Shown here piece after piece: positions 17,763 to 26,251 of a DNA stretch of 64,000 bases. Origin of the DNA: Sphingopyxis sp. TUF1 (GTDB lineage Bacteria > Pseudomonadota > Alphaproteobacteria > Sphingomonadales > Sphingomonadaceae). Position 1 is the stretch's first letter, and each line of letters starts with the position of its first letter. A program made the translations under genes and the position numbers. The stretch spans positions 2,488,001 to 2,552,000 of the forward strand of contig NZ_CP144683.1 in the NCBI RefSeq assembly GCF_036687315.1, written 5' to 3'. Under the pieces are notes generated by a model. The model was given only the letters and a program-made list of their open reading frames with translations. It was not told the DNA's origin and made no database searches.

Positions 17763-19131
17763 AAGCTTCGCGATACTTTTTCACGATCCGCAGTGCGGCG
17801 ATGTTGAGCAGCAAGGTGACGATGAACAGCACCAGCCCCAGCGCAAAGGCGGCGAGCGTCTTGGCGCTGTCGAATTCCTGGTCGCCGGTCAGCAGTTTCA
17901 CGATCTGCGCGGTTACTGTGGTGACGCTGGCAAAGGGGTTCGCGGTCATGTTCGCCGACAGGCCCGCCGCCATCACGACGATCATCGTCTCGCCGATCGC
18001 GCGGCTGACCGCGAGCAAGATACCGCCCATCACGCCGGGCAGCGCGGCGGGGATCAGCACCTGGCGGATCGTCTCGTTCGGCGTCGCGCCCAGCGCCAGC
18101 GACCCGTCGCGCATCGCCTGCGGCACCGCATTGATGCTGTCGTCGGCCATCGACGATACGAAGGGGATGATCATCACCCCCATCACGATCCCCGCCGCCA
18201 GCGCGCTTTCGGTCGATGCGTTCGGCACCCCGATCATCACCGCAAATTCGCGCAGCGCCGGCGCCACCGTCAGCGCCGCGAAATAGCCGTAGACGACCGT
18301 CGGCACCCCCGCGAGGATCTCCAGGATCGGCTTGACCCAGCGGCGCACCGCGGGCGCGGCATATTGGGTCAGATACACCGCGGTCATCATGCCAATGGGA
18401 ATGGCGACGATCATCGCGATGATCGCCCCGATCAGCACCGTGCCCCAGAACAGCGGGATGCCGCCGAAGGTACCCGGCTGCGGCGCGCCGCTCTGCGGGG
18501 CCCAGGTCGTGCCGAACAGCAATTCGGCGGGCGAGACGAGGCGGAAGAAACGGATCGATTCGAACAATAGCGACAGCACGATGCCGAACGTCGTCAGGAT
18601 CGCGACGAGCGACGCGAGCAGCAGCACGAGCATGACGATCCGCTCGACCCGCGTTCGCGCGCGGAAATCGGGGCGGATGCGCGTGAAGGCATACAGCCCG
18701 CCCGCCAGCGCCAGCGCCAGCATCGCCGCAATCCCGATCCATGCATATTGGCGGGACGCGTCGGCATAGGGTTTCACCAGCGGCGCCGCGGCGGGCAGGC
18801 GCACGTCGGCGGCGCGCCCCTGCGCGACATTGCGCGCATCGGACAGGATCGCCCCGCGCTCGAACCCGAAACTCGGCAGGCCCTGCGCGGCTTCGCTCGC
18901 CAGCACCTGATTGGTGATCAGCGCGGGCGACACCGACGACCAGACGGCGAGGAAGATCGCCGCGGGCGCGAACAGCCACAGCGCGACATACCAGCCATGA
19001 TATTGCGGCCGCGAATGCAGCTTCGCCCCCGCGCGCCCCGCAAGCAGGTTCGACCGCGCGCGCCCGGCCAGCCAGCCGATCAGCGCAAGGCCCGCAATCA
19101 AAAGCAAAAGGGCGGCGGCGTTGAAGGTCAC
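17755..19131 (-). CDS. pstC: phosphate ABC transporter permease PstC
   Basis: 458 residues from GTG (AGGA five bases upstream). Membrane helices lie at about 5-23, 48-70 and 133-155, then a permease core with SMADDSINAVPQAMRDGSLALGATPNETIRQVLIPAALPG as the EAA loop contacting PstB. Like pstA it carries an enlarged N-terminal periplasmic portion. Co-transcribed with pstA and pstB. Confidence 0.94.
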   Translation of the reverse strand: MTFNAAALLLLIAGLALIGWLAGRARSNLLAGRAGAKLHSRPQYHGWYVALWLFAPAAIFLAVWSSVSPALITNQVLASEAAQGLPSFGFERGAILSDARNVAQGRAADVRLPAAAPLVKPYADASRQYAWIGIAAMLALALAGGLYAFTRIRPDFRARTRVERIVMLVLLLASLVAILTTFGIVLSLLFESIRFFRLVSPAELLFGTTWAPQSGAPQPGTFGGIPLFWGTVLIGAIIAMIVAIPIGMMTAVYLTQYAAPAVRRWVKPILEILAGVPTVVYGYFAALTVAPALREFAVMIGVPNASTESALAAGIVMGVMIIPFVSSMADDSINAVPQAMRDGSLALGATPNETIRQVLIPAALPGVMGGILLAVSRAIGETMIVVMAAGLSANMTANPFASVTTVTAQIVKLLTGDQEFDSAKTLAAFALGLVLFIVTLLLNIAALRIVKKYREAYE

Positions 19132-19163
19132 TTATGTCCTCGGTTCTGGTGCCAACTTACAAT

Positions 19164-19245
19164 CCGTTCGCCCTGAGCTTGTCGAAGGGCCGTTCTTGTC
19201 TTGAAGAAAGAAAGGACAGTGCTTCGACAAGCTCAGCACGAACGG
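19164..19245. repeat. dispersed inverted repeat, family R4 variant, copy c
   Basis: CCGTTCGCCCTGAGCTTGTC on the left and GACAAGCTCAGCACGAACGG on the right, about 80 bp, in the pstS-pstC gap. Outer bases match R4, but the middle arm reads GAGCTTGTCGAAG rather than GAGCGAAGTCGAG, so this is a distinct subfamily. Confidence 0.75.
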
Positions 19246-19335
19246 ATGATGGGTATGGCGAACGGCAGTAGGCGGGTCAAAAAACCGGTGACCGGCACAG
19301 GCCGCAACCCGCCCCGGCCGCCTGCATGAGCAACC

Positions 19336-20397
19336 TTACTTCAGCTCGGCTCCATCCAGCGGCGTCATCGCACTGCCCGCCGCGCGCGCCTTGTCCGCAA
19401 CATCCTTCGGCGACACGATCAGCCCCTTGGCGTTCAGATACCCGCCATCGGCCGCACCCTTCAGGAACTCCGCAACGAATTCGGCCAGCCCGGGGACGAC
19501 GCCAACATGCGCCTTCTTCACATAGATGAACAGCGGACGCGAACCGGGATAGCTGCCGTCGGCGATCGCCGCGTACGTCGGCGCGACGCCCTGCACCGGC
19601 ACCGCCTTGATCTTGTCCTTGTTCGCATCGAGATAGGAAAAGCCAAAGATGCCGAGGCTGGTCGGGTTCTTGTCGAGCTTCGAGATGATCAGGTTATCAT
19701 TCTCGCCCTGCTCGACATAGAAGGGCGCACCGCGCAGCGTGGTGCACACCGCTTCATGCTGGTCCTTGTCGCTGTCCTTCAGCGCCTTCATTTCCGCGTT
19801 CGCGTCGCACCCGCGGCCCAGGATCAGCTCCTTGAACGCGTCGTACGTGCCGCTGGTCGACGGCGGGCCGAATACCGAGATCGCGACCGCGGGCAGCGCG
19901 GGGTTGACGTCTTTCCACGTCTTCGCGGTGTTCGGCTTGCCATAGGGGTTGGCGGCGAGCGCCTTATAGACATCTTCCTCGGTCAGCTGAAAGCCGGGGC
20001 CGCGCTGCGCCTCGCCCAGCGCGATGCCGTCGATGCCGATCTGGATTTCGACGATGTCCTTCACGCCATTGGCCTGACAGGTGTCGAATTCTTTTTTCTT
20101 GATGCGGCGCGATGCGTTCGCGATGTCGGGCGTGTCGCCGCCGACGCCGGCGCAGAAACGCTCGAAACCGCCGCCGGTGCCGGTCGAATCGATCTTCGGC
20201 GTTTTGTTGCCCGTCGCTTCGGCGAATTGTTCGCCGACCGCGGTGGCAAAGGGATAGACGGTGGAGGAGCCGACCGCGCTGATATAATCGCGCGCGCCGC
20301 CACCCGAAGACGCCTGATCCTGGCACGCGGAAAGCGCCAGCGCGCACGTCGCGGCGCCAGCGACGCCAAGCATCTTGGGAGCGAATGTCTTGAACAT
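19336..20397 (-). CDS. pstS: phosphate-binding lipoprotein PstS
   Basis: 353 residues from ATG at 20397, with AGGA 7 bases upstream. The N-terminus MFKTFAPKMLGVAGAATCAL runs into lipobox ALSAC, so this is a lipid-anchored phosphate receptor. Family motifs: AVGSSTVYPFATAVGEQFAEATG, IDSTGTGGGFERFCAGVGGDTPDIANASR, and FGPPSTSGTYDAFKELIL (phosphate-contacting Ser/Thr loops). It is first of the six-gene phosphate cluster, with Pho-box-like sites upstream. Confidence 0.95.
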   Translation of the reverse strand: MFKTFAPKMLGVAGAATCALALSACQDQASSGGGARDYISAVGSSTVYPFATAVGEQFAEATGNKTPKIDSTGTGGGFERFCAGVGGDTPDIANASRRIKKKEFDTCQANGVKDIVEIQIGIDGIALGEAQRGPGFQLTEEDVYKALAANPYGKPNTAKTWKDVNPALPAVAISVFGPPSTSGTYDAFKELILGRGCDANAEMKALKDSDKDQHEAVCTTLRGAPFYVEQGENDNLIISKLDKNPTSLGIFGFSYLDANKDKIKAVPVQGVAPTYAAIADGSYPGSRPLFIYVKKAHVGVVPGLAEFVAEFLKGAADGGYLNAKGLIVSPKDVADKARAAGSAMTPLDGAELK

Positions 20398-20478
20398 GAA
20401 AAAGTCCTGTCGGGGGTCGTTACCGAACCAAGCCGCCACCCCCGCGACGACTCGCTGAGCGCCCAATGGGGGTTTTGT

Positions 20479-20496
20479 GTGACGTGTTTGTGACAG
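20479..20496 (-). promoter_or_regulatory. Pho box facing pstS
   Basis: On the minus strand CTGTCAC-AAAC-ACGTCAC is two 7-bp repeats separated by 4 bases, the PhoB tandem-repeat geometry (11-bp period), located about 82-99 bp upstream of the pstS start. Its match to the classical CTGTCAT repeats supports PhoB activation of the pst cluster. Confidence 0.75.
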
Positions 20497-20499
20497 AGA

Positions 20500-20517
20500 G
20501 TGTCATGGAAGTGTCAT
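20500..20517 (+). promoter_or_regulatory. second Pho box, opposite orientation
   Basis: On the plus strand GTGTCAT-GGAA-GTGTCAT again gives two 7-mers with a 4-base spacer, starting only 3 bases from the pstS-facing box and pointing towards the ATPase gene at 20587. The repeats are perfect copies of each other. It may be a remnant of a divergent Pho promoter now facing the acquired module, or an auxiliary site for pstS. Confidence 0.65.
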
Positions 20518-20586
20518 TTTGCGCGCCTTTGACCAAGAAAGTGCGCTTCCTTTTTTACTTCATGAAAACCAAAATAGCGGATAACG

Positions 20587-21999
20587 TTGTCACAGGCAAA
20601 AATTGGGAACATCACCTTGGAAAACAACGCCTCAGTTTACTCCTATTCAATAAGCGGCTTTCGTTCGTTAGAGGATTTTGAAATTCAAATCGGGCAGGGT
20701 TTGAATGTTCTCTTAGGCGCAAACGGATCAGGAAAGACAAATTTCATTGACTTCATTGACTTCATAACCGTTCTAATAAACTCGGGTTGCTCAAATGCTG
20801 TTTCTTCGTCCGGTGGTGTGGCTCGGGTATTTAGCCAGGAGGCGCTGAAGAGGAAGATACCAAGGGTTAAGGCTAAAATATGTGCAATTGCAGATATGGA
20901 GCCACATTTAATTGTAAATACCTCTAGAACAAAGTTCAAATTTGAGTACGAAGTTGATATTAGATACAGTAAGTTTCATACAGCTATTTATATCGCTAAT
21001 GAAAAAATAAAATTCAAAAACCTTCATAAAGAAGGAAGTGTTGAAGATATTGATTCAACCGTTGGTTCAATCGAAATTCACAGAAAAAGCCCACTTTCTA
21101 GCGACGATATAAGGTGGACCTACGGGCGATATTTGACAAGTAATTCGTTTCGTAATCCGCTTCGGTATTTGCACTCTCATAGAATTCCGCCGAAAGATCG
21201 GAGAGAGAAAAGGTCGACGAAGCAGCTTCGGCCCGATTTGCTAGCTGTTTGCCCTTCGTCGGAGCCCGATGAAAGCATTCTTTCCAATAGGTCTCCTTTT
21301 CCCGCGCTGGACGCCGTCCGTGGAGCGCTGACTAGGAATAGGTCATTCAATCTCAATCCTCATCGAGCTCGATCTCCTGACGACATTTCGACGATTCCGC
21401 GAATTGCCCACGATGGGAGCGGCTTGTCCGCGACAATTTATCATATGCAGCAGTTGAGTCGGACCGACAAGCCGGCGGGGCGTCGAGGGCTACAGCGAGA
21501 TTCCCTGGAAACGGTGGTTTCGTGGACGCAATTGGTCATACCAGATCTTCAATCGATCTCTGCGTTGGCCGATCCTCATTCGGGGAAATATATCGCTTAT
21601 CTTCATGTTGGCGAAGGCGCAAAGGCACTCAAAATTCCGCTGCAAAGTGTCAGTGATGGAATGTTGAAGTGGCTTGCTTTCGTTTCTTTAATCGTTTCTA
21701 GGCCGGGTGAATTTACTTTCGAAGAGCCCGAAAACTTTCTTCACCCCAAGATGCAGCAGTTTTTCGTTGAGATACTGAGGGAGAGTCTAGTCGATGGGGG
21801 CGGGTCCGCCTCGGCCATTGTTTCAACTCATAGCGAAACGATTATAAATCAATGTAAGCCGGAGGAGCTTATTCTATTCTCTTTTGATGATTCAGTAACT
21901 AAATGCAAAAGAATAGATAACGTAAATTCGGTTTTGGATGAAATTAACAGGACCGGATTTGGGCTGGGGCATTATTACATCATGAATGTTCTTCATTAA
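20587..21999 (+). CDS. AAA/ABC-type ATPase, OLD/RecF-like
   Basis: 470 residues if started at TTG 20587; TTG 20620 (GGGA 8 bases upstream) is an alternative. The N-terminal strand ISGFRSLEDFEIQIGQGLNVLLG leads into Walker A GANGSGKTN (about 44-52). The C-terminal half has SVSDGMLKWLAFVSLIVSRPG (signature-like), Walker B FTFEEPENFLHP (about 376-387) and the switch His in STHSE (about 413). This is the split-ATPase plan of OLD, AbiEii-partner and PARIS-type ATPases, with a diverged middle lacking a TOPRIM domain. Codon use is strongly AT-rich against the GC-rich surroundings, a sign of transfer. It is coupled to the next gene. Confidence 0.85.
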   Translation: MSQAKIGNITLENNASVYSYSISGFRSLEDFEIQIGQGLNVLLGANGSGKTNFIDFIDFITVLINSGCSNAVSSSGGVARVFSQEALKRKIPRVKAKICAIADMEPHLIVNTSRTKFKFEYEVDIRYSKFHTAIYIANEKIKFKNLHKEGSVEDIDSTVGSIEIHRKSPLSSDDIRWTYGRYLTSNSFRNPLRYLHSHRIPPKDRREKRSTKQLRPDLLAVCPSSEPDESILSNRSPFPALDAVRGALTRNRSFNLNPHRARSPDDISTIPRIAHDGSGLSATIYHMQQLSRTDKPAGRRGLQRDSLETVVSWTQLVIPDLQSISALADPHSGKYIAYLHVGEGAKALKIPLQSVSDGMLKWLAFVSLIVSRPGEFTFEEPENFLHPKMQQFFVEILRESLVDGGGSASAIVSTHSETIINQCKPEELILFSFDDSVTKCKRIDNVNSVLDEINRTGFGLGHYYIMNVLH

Positions 22000-22000
22000 T

Positions 22001-22546
22001 ATGATAGGTTTTATCGAGGGAGCGATGGAAAGGCAGTTCGTTAACGCGAACTTCAAGTACATTCGTGTCATCCCCTTAGATAACGGGGTGACTTGGTCGA
22101 TAGAGCAGATTTGTAATAAAATATCGACAACTTATAGAGCGCTGAACTTGAACTGCGTCGTGATCGTCTGGCTAGATCGTGAAGGTCGTGATGAGACGGC
22201 CGAGCAAATTAGAGAGCAGATATATCAGGCTCTTATAAATTTAGGTGCCGAGCCGCAAAATATTCGCATTATGGTATGTGATCGAATGACCGAAAATGTG
22301 ATCTTGGCAGATGAGCAGGTAATTTCAGATCTGTTCCAATTAGAGGCCTACGAGTATGCTCATGAAGGTAAAAATGGAAAGCATATTCTGAAAGAATTTT
22401 ATAAAAGTCATAACATTAACTATAAGGAAATGAAGGAAGGGGTAGCTCTTCTAAAAAGGATAAGACTTGATAGAGCATCCCAAAAAAGCGCATCCGTTGC
22501 TCGATTCCGCGCCGATTGGAATGGCGACTGTTGGTGGTTTGCATGA
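22001..22546 (+). CDS. small TOPRIM-like/DUF4276-like partner of the ATPase
   Basis: 181 residues from ATG 22001, one base after the ATPase stop (an overlapping ATG at 21986 is also possible). The N-terminus MIGFIEGAMERQFV resembles the Glu motif of TOPRIM domains, VVIVWLDREGRDE the DxD region, and DRMTENVILADEQVI a later conserved helix of DUF4276/RloB-type proteins. This assignment is pattern recognition only. The last 20 or so residues (RFRADWNGDCWWFA) are coded by GC-rich DNA, suggesting that the reading frame runs out of the insert into host sequence. The ATGA at the stop overlaps the start of the broken monooxygenase gene. Confidence 0.6.
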   Translation: MIGFIEGAMERQFVNANFKYIRVIPLDNGVTWSIEQICNKISTTYRALNLNCVVIVWLDREGRDETAEQIREQIYQALINLGAEPQNIRIMVCDRMTENVILADEQVISDLFQLEAYEYAHEGKNGKHILKEFYKSHNINYKEMKEGVALLKRIRLDRASQKSASVARFRADWNGDCWWFA

Positions 22547-22873
22547 TTATTATCACGGTCGGCATTGCGTTCACTCCCCGAGCATCGCGAGCGCATGATC
22601 GCGCTCGGCGCCGAGCATAGCGCGCGGTCGCGTTCCGAGCCGGGGTGTCTGGCGCATAATTGCCATATCGATGTCGAAAACCCCGACCGGCTGATGTTCG
22701 TCGAGGAGTGGGAGAGCGTCGATGCGGTGCGCGCGCCGTCATCCCGGACGTGATCCGGGATTGCGCTGCCCGCGTCGCGTGCCTTCGTGGCCGACACGCG
22801 CGCGCTTTCGCCCGAACCGCCGGTGATCGGCATCTATGCGGCGGAGGATGTGACGGCGATGCTGATGGCGTAA
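22543..22873 (+). pseudogene. broken antibiotic-biosynthesis monooxygenase (ABM) domain protein
   Basis: Pieces of one small ABM/YgiN-like protein are visible. MIITVGIAFTP reads in frame 1 from 22543. PEHRERMIALGAEHSARSRS...CHIDVENPDRLMFVEEWESVD reads in the next frame, because a run of four C (about 22574-22577) is one base too long. After an in-frame TGA at 22751 the end LPASRAFVADTRALSPEPPVIGIYAAED continues to TAA at 22873. The stop lies inside an R3 palindrome inserted in frame. Thus one frameshift and one repeat insertion inactivate the gene. Confidence 0.75.
22739..22762. repeat. R3 palindrome inserted in the ABM pseudogene (copy d)
   Basis: TCATCCCGGACGTGATCCGG and the bases that follow form the ATCCCGGA-cgtga-TCCGGGAT palindrome of the R3 family. 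It separates VDAVRA from PASRAFVADT of the monooxygenase and contributes the in-frame TGA. Confidence 0.75.
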
Positions 22874-22874
22874 T

Positions 22875-22995
22875 CTCCCCTCCCGCAAGCGGGAGGGGCA
22901 GTGAGACTTGCGAGCTTGCTCGCTAGTCGCAGCGGGGTGGGCATGATTGCGCCGTTGCTGCCCACCCCCAGCCCCTCCCGCTTGCGGGAGGGGAG
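22875..22995. repeat. dispersed intergenic repeat, family R1, copy d (short form)
   Basis: Outer CTCCCCTCCCGCAAGCGGGAG on the left and CCCCTCCCGCTTGCGGGAGG on the right, with GCGAGCTTGCTCGC and AGTCGCAGCGGGGTGGG inside: the R1 plan in about 121 bp. It begins right after the monooxygenase stop. Confidence 0.8.
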
Positions 22996-23291
22996 AAAAA
23001 TCGCTGTCCTACATGACGCCGCTGTGCCAGCCTTTGATCCGGCTCTTTCGCATCATGGATATAACGCTCGTCGCCCCGCTGTGGACGCGGCTCGCCCGGC
23101 TGTCTTTTCCCGCGCCACGGGGGAGCACGGCAGGACAGCGCGCAGGGCTGACCTTTACTGACCTTTGGACGCAGCCCGCGCGCTTCGCCGGCGTCCGCCA
23201 CCGTCCGCGCGCTCTCCGCAAGCCCCTGATTTCCCGCGCATGAAGGTGACAAGTTTGACAAGTTAAGCGCGCGGTCGGCACCACCTCAATT
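22996..23291. other. intergenic stretch without a supported gene, with short direct repeats
   Basis: No convincing coding region. It contains TGACCTTT twice, 10 bp apart (23149-23156 and 23159-23166). There is also a perfect tandem duplication of TGACAAGTT (23247-23264). These could be protein-binding sites; no gene starts directly beside them. Confidence 0.5.
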
Positions 23292-23374
23292 CCGTTCGTG
23301 TCGAGCGAAGTCGAGACACCCGTCGACCTTGTGCCACGCCGATGGGTGTCTCGACTTCGCTCGACACGAACGGG
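23292..23374. repeat. dispersed inverted repeat, family R4, copy d
   Basis: CCGTTCGTGTCGAGCGAAGT and its inverted partner ACTTCGCTCGACACGAACGG, about 83 bp, just beyond the 3' end of gltA. It may serve as transcription barrier or mRNA end for gltA. Confidence 0.85.
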
Positions 23375-23403
23375 ACGATGACTCAGATTAAATGCACGCC
23401 GTT

Positions 23404-24687
23404 TTAGCGCTGGCTCACCGGCACATAGGGGCGGTGCGCGGGGCCGGTGTAGAGCTGGCGCGGGCGGCCGATCTTCTGTGCGGGGTCGGAGATCATCTCG
23501 TTCCACTGCGCAACCCAGCCGACGGTGCGGGCCAGCGCGAACAGCGCGGTGAACATCGTCGTCGGGAACCCGATGGCCGACAGGATCACGCCCGAATAGA
23601 AATCGACATTGGGGAACAGCTTTTTCTCGACGAAATAATCGTCGTTCAGCGCCATTTCCTCCAGTTGCAGCGCGACCTCGAAAACCGGGTCGTTCACCTT
23701 CAGCGCGTCGAACACTTCGCGCACCGTTTTCTGCATCACCGTCGCGCGCGGGTCGTAATTCTTGTACACGCGGTGGCCGAAACCCATCAGGCGGAACGGG
23801 TCGTCCTTGTCCTTGGCGCGCGCGATATATTCGGGGATGCGTTCGGGGCGGCCGATCTCGCGCAGCATATTGAGCGCGGCCTCGTTCGCGCCGCCGTGCG
23901 CCGGGCCCCACAGGCAGGCGATGCCCGCGGCGATGCACGCAAAGGGATTGGCGCCCGACGAACCCGCCAGGCGGACGGTCGAGGTCGACGCATTCTGCTC
24001 ATGGTCGGCGTGGAGGATGAAGATACGGTCGAGCGCGCGCTCGACGGCGGGCACGACCTCATATTCCTCGGCCGGGACGCCGAAGGTCATGCGCAGGAAA
24101 TTGCCCGTGTAGCTGAGCTTGTTGTCGGGGTAGATGAACGGCTGGCCCACCGAATATTTATACGCCATCGCTGCGATCGTCGGCATCTTGGCGATCAGCC
24201 GGTGGCTGGCGATCATCCGCTGGTGCGGGTCCTGAATGTCGGTCGAGTCGTGGTAGAAGGCGCTGAGCGCACCGACGACGCCGCACATGATCGCCATCGG
24301 GTGCGCGTCGCGGCGGAACCCGCGGTAAAAGGTTGCGAGCTGTTCGTGCAGCATCGTGTGGCGGGTGATCGTATGGTCGAACGTCTTGAGCTCGTCGGCG
24401 TTCGGCAGCTCGCCGTTGAGCAGGAGGTAGCACACCTCCATGAACGACGAATGTTCAGCGAGGTCGCCGATCGCATAGCCGCGGTGCAGCAGCACGCCTT
24501 CGTCGCCGTCGATATAGGTCAGCTTCGATTCGCAGCTCGCGGTCGAGGTGAAGCCGGGGTCGTAGGTGAAGGCGCCCGTCTGGGCATAGAATTTGCGGAT
24601 GTCGACCACATCGGGGCCGACGGTGCCCGACAGGACAGGGCTGTCGACGGTCTTGTCGCCGAGCGTGATTTTCGCGGTGTCGGTCAT
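23404..24687 (-). CDS. gltA: citrate synthase (type II)
   Basis: 427 residues. The catalytic His-His-Asp set is visible: His in [12 protein letters not shown], His in [15 protein letters not shown] and Asp in [10 protein letters not shown]. The N-terminal small domain reads [40 protein letters not shown]. It condenses acetyl-CoA and oxaloacetate, entering the TCA cycle. An AGGGAA ribosome-binding site lies 6 bases upstream. It is downstream of gltX on the same strand, the usual alphaproteobacterial order. Confidence 0.97.
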   Translation of the reverse strand: MTDTAKITLGDKTVDSPVLSGTVGPDVVDIRKFYAQTGAFTYDPGFTSTASCESKLTYIDGDEGVLLHRGYAIGDLAEHSSFMEVCYLLLNGELPNADELKTFDHTITRHTMLHEQLATFYRGFRRDAHPMAIMCGVVGALSAFYHDSTDIQDPHQRMIASHRLIAKMPTIAAMAYKYSVGQPFIYPDNKLSYTGNFLRMTFGVPAEEYEVVPAVERALDRIFILHADHEQNASTSTVRLAGSSGANPFACIAAGIACLWGPAHGGANEAALNMLREIGRPERIPEYIARAKDKDDPFRLMGFGHRVYKNYDPRATVMQKTVREVFDALKVNDPVFEVALQLEEMALNDDYFVEKKLFPNVDFYSGVILSAIGFPTTMFTALFALARTVGWVAQWNEMISDPAQKIGRPRQLYTGPAHRPYVPVSQR

Positions 24688-24726
24688 AGTTGATTCCCTG
24701 TTCTGACGGCGGGGAGAATGTTGCGG

Positions 24727-26193
24727 CTACGCCCCTGCCGGATAATGTTGCGCTGCGTCAAGTCGCGCCAGGCTGACATCGCGGCCCAGCAGCAGCAGCA
24801 CGTCGAAAATTCCGGGCGAAACCGTCCGCCCGGTCAGCGCGGCGCGCAGCGGCTGCGCCAGCTTGCCCAGCCCCAGCTCGGCGGCTTCGGCCTCGGCGCG
24901 CACCGCTGCCTCCAGCGCCTCGGTCGTCCACTCGCCGAGTCCGCGAAGGCGCGCCGTCACCGCGGCGAGCAGGCCTGCGGGGGCGGCGGCCAGCACTTCG
25001 GCCGCCTTTTCGTCGACCGGCGTCGGGTCGGGGGCAAAGAGGAAGGTCGCGCCCTCGGCGATCTCGTCCAGCGTCTTGGCCCGCGGCTTCAGCGCCGCCA
25101 TGGCACGGGCGAGGAGGTCGCGGTCGCCATCGTCAAGCGGGCGCCCGACCAGCGTCTCGACCCGCGGCGCGACAAGACCGGCAAGGCGGACATCGTCGGC
25201 TTCGCGGAGATAATGGCCGTTCAGATTCTCCAGCTTCTTGAAATCGAAGCGCGAGGGCGACCGGCCGACATGGTCGAGGTCGAACCACTCGACGGCCTGC
25301 GCCCGGCTGATGATCTCGTCATCGCCATGCCCCCAGCCGAGGCGGAGCAGGTAATTGTTCACCGCTTCCGGGAGGTATCCCATCTCGTCGCGGTAGGCAT
25401 CGACGCCAAGCGCGCCGTGCCGCTTCGACAGCTTCGCCCCGTCGGCGCCGTGGATCAGCGGGACATGGGCATAGACCGGCTCGCGCCAGCCCATCGCCCG
25501 GATCAGCGCGAGCTGGCGGAAGGCGTTGTTGAGGTGATCGTCGCCGCGGATCACATGGGTGACGCCCATGTCGTTATCGTCGACGACGACGCTCAGCATA
25601 TAGGTCGGCGTGCCGTCGCTGCGCAGCAGGATGAAATCGTCGAGTTCGGCGTTCTGCACCGTGACCTCGCCCTGCACCTTGTCGGCAATCGTCACCGCGC
25701 CATCCTGCGGCGCGCGCAGGCGCAGGACGTGCGGCGCCGCGGGATCGCCGTCGTCGCGGTCGCGCCAGGGGCTGCGGACGCGGAAGGGTTGGCGCTTTTC
25801 CTGCGCCTCAGCGCGCATCGCGGCAAGCTCGTCCTGCGTCAGGTAACAGCGATAGGCCGCGCCCTTGGCGAGCAATTCGTGCGCGACCTCGGCATGGCGC
25901 GGCGCGCGGGCGAACTGGAACACCGTCTCGCCGTCCCAGTCGAGCTCCAGCCAGCGCATCCCGTCGAGGATCGCGTCGATCGCCGCGTCGGTCGACCGCG
26001 CGCGGTCGGTATCCTCGATCCGCAGCAGGAATTTGCCGCCGTGATGCCGCGCGAACAGCCAGTTGAACAGCGCGGTGCGCGCGCCGCCGATGTGGAGATA
26101 GCCGGTCGGCGAGGGGGCGAAGCGCGTCACGACGTCGGCGCCGGTCGCCTCGGGCGTCGCTTCTGCCACTTTGGTTGGGTTTTCGGTTGCCAC
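24727..26193 (-). CDS. gltX: glutamate-tRNA ligase
   Basis: Class I synthetase of 488 residues from GTG at 26193 (AAAGAGG five bases upstream; GTG at 26208 is also in frame). [26 protein letters not shown] carries the HIGH-type motif and KLSKRHG the KMSKS equivalent. It charges tRNA-Glu. The N-terminal 20 residues before TRFAPSP are poorly conserved extra sequence. It starts 58 bp from the divergent comEC start, so they share a compact promoter region. Confidence 0.94.
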   Translation of the reverse strand: MATENPTKVAEATPEATGADVVTRFAPSPTGYLHIGGARTALFNWLFARHHGGKFLLRIEDTDRARSTDAAIDAILDGMRWLELDWDGETVFQFARAPRHAEVAHELLAKGAAYRCYLTQDELAAMRAEAQEKRQPFRVRSPWRDRDDGDPAAPHVLRLRAPQDGAVTIADKVQGEVTVQNAELDDFILLRSDGTPTYMLSVVVDDNDMGVTHVIRGDDHLNNAFRQLALIRAMGWREPVYAHVPLIHGADGAKLSKRHGALGVDAYRDEMGYLPEAVNNYLLRLGWGHGDDEIISRAQAVEWFDLDHVGRSPSRFDFKKLENLNGHYLREADDVRLAGLVAPRVETLVGRPLDDGDRDLLARAMAALKPRAKTLDEIAEGATFLFAPDPTPVDEKAAEVLAAAPAGLLAAVTARLRGLGEWTTEALEAAVRAEAEAAELGLGKLAQPLRAALTGRTVSPGIFDVLLLLGRDVSLARLDAAQHYPAGA

Positions 26194-26251
26194 CACGGCC
26201 TCTTTCACTCATTTTGCCGCCCGGTTGGGCGGGATCGGGGGTGCCCCTAGC

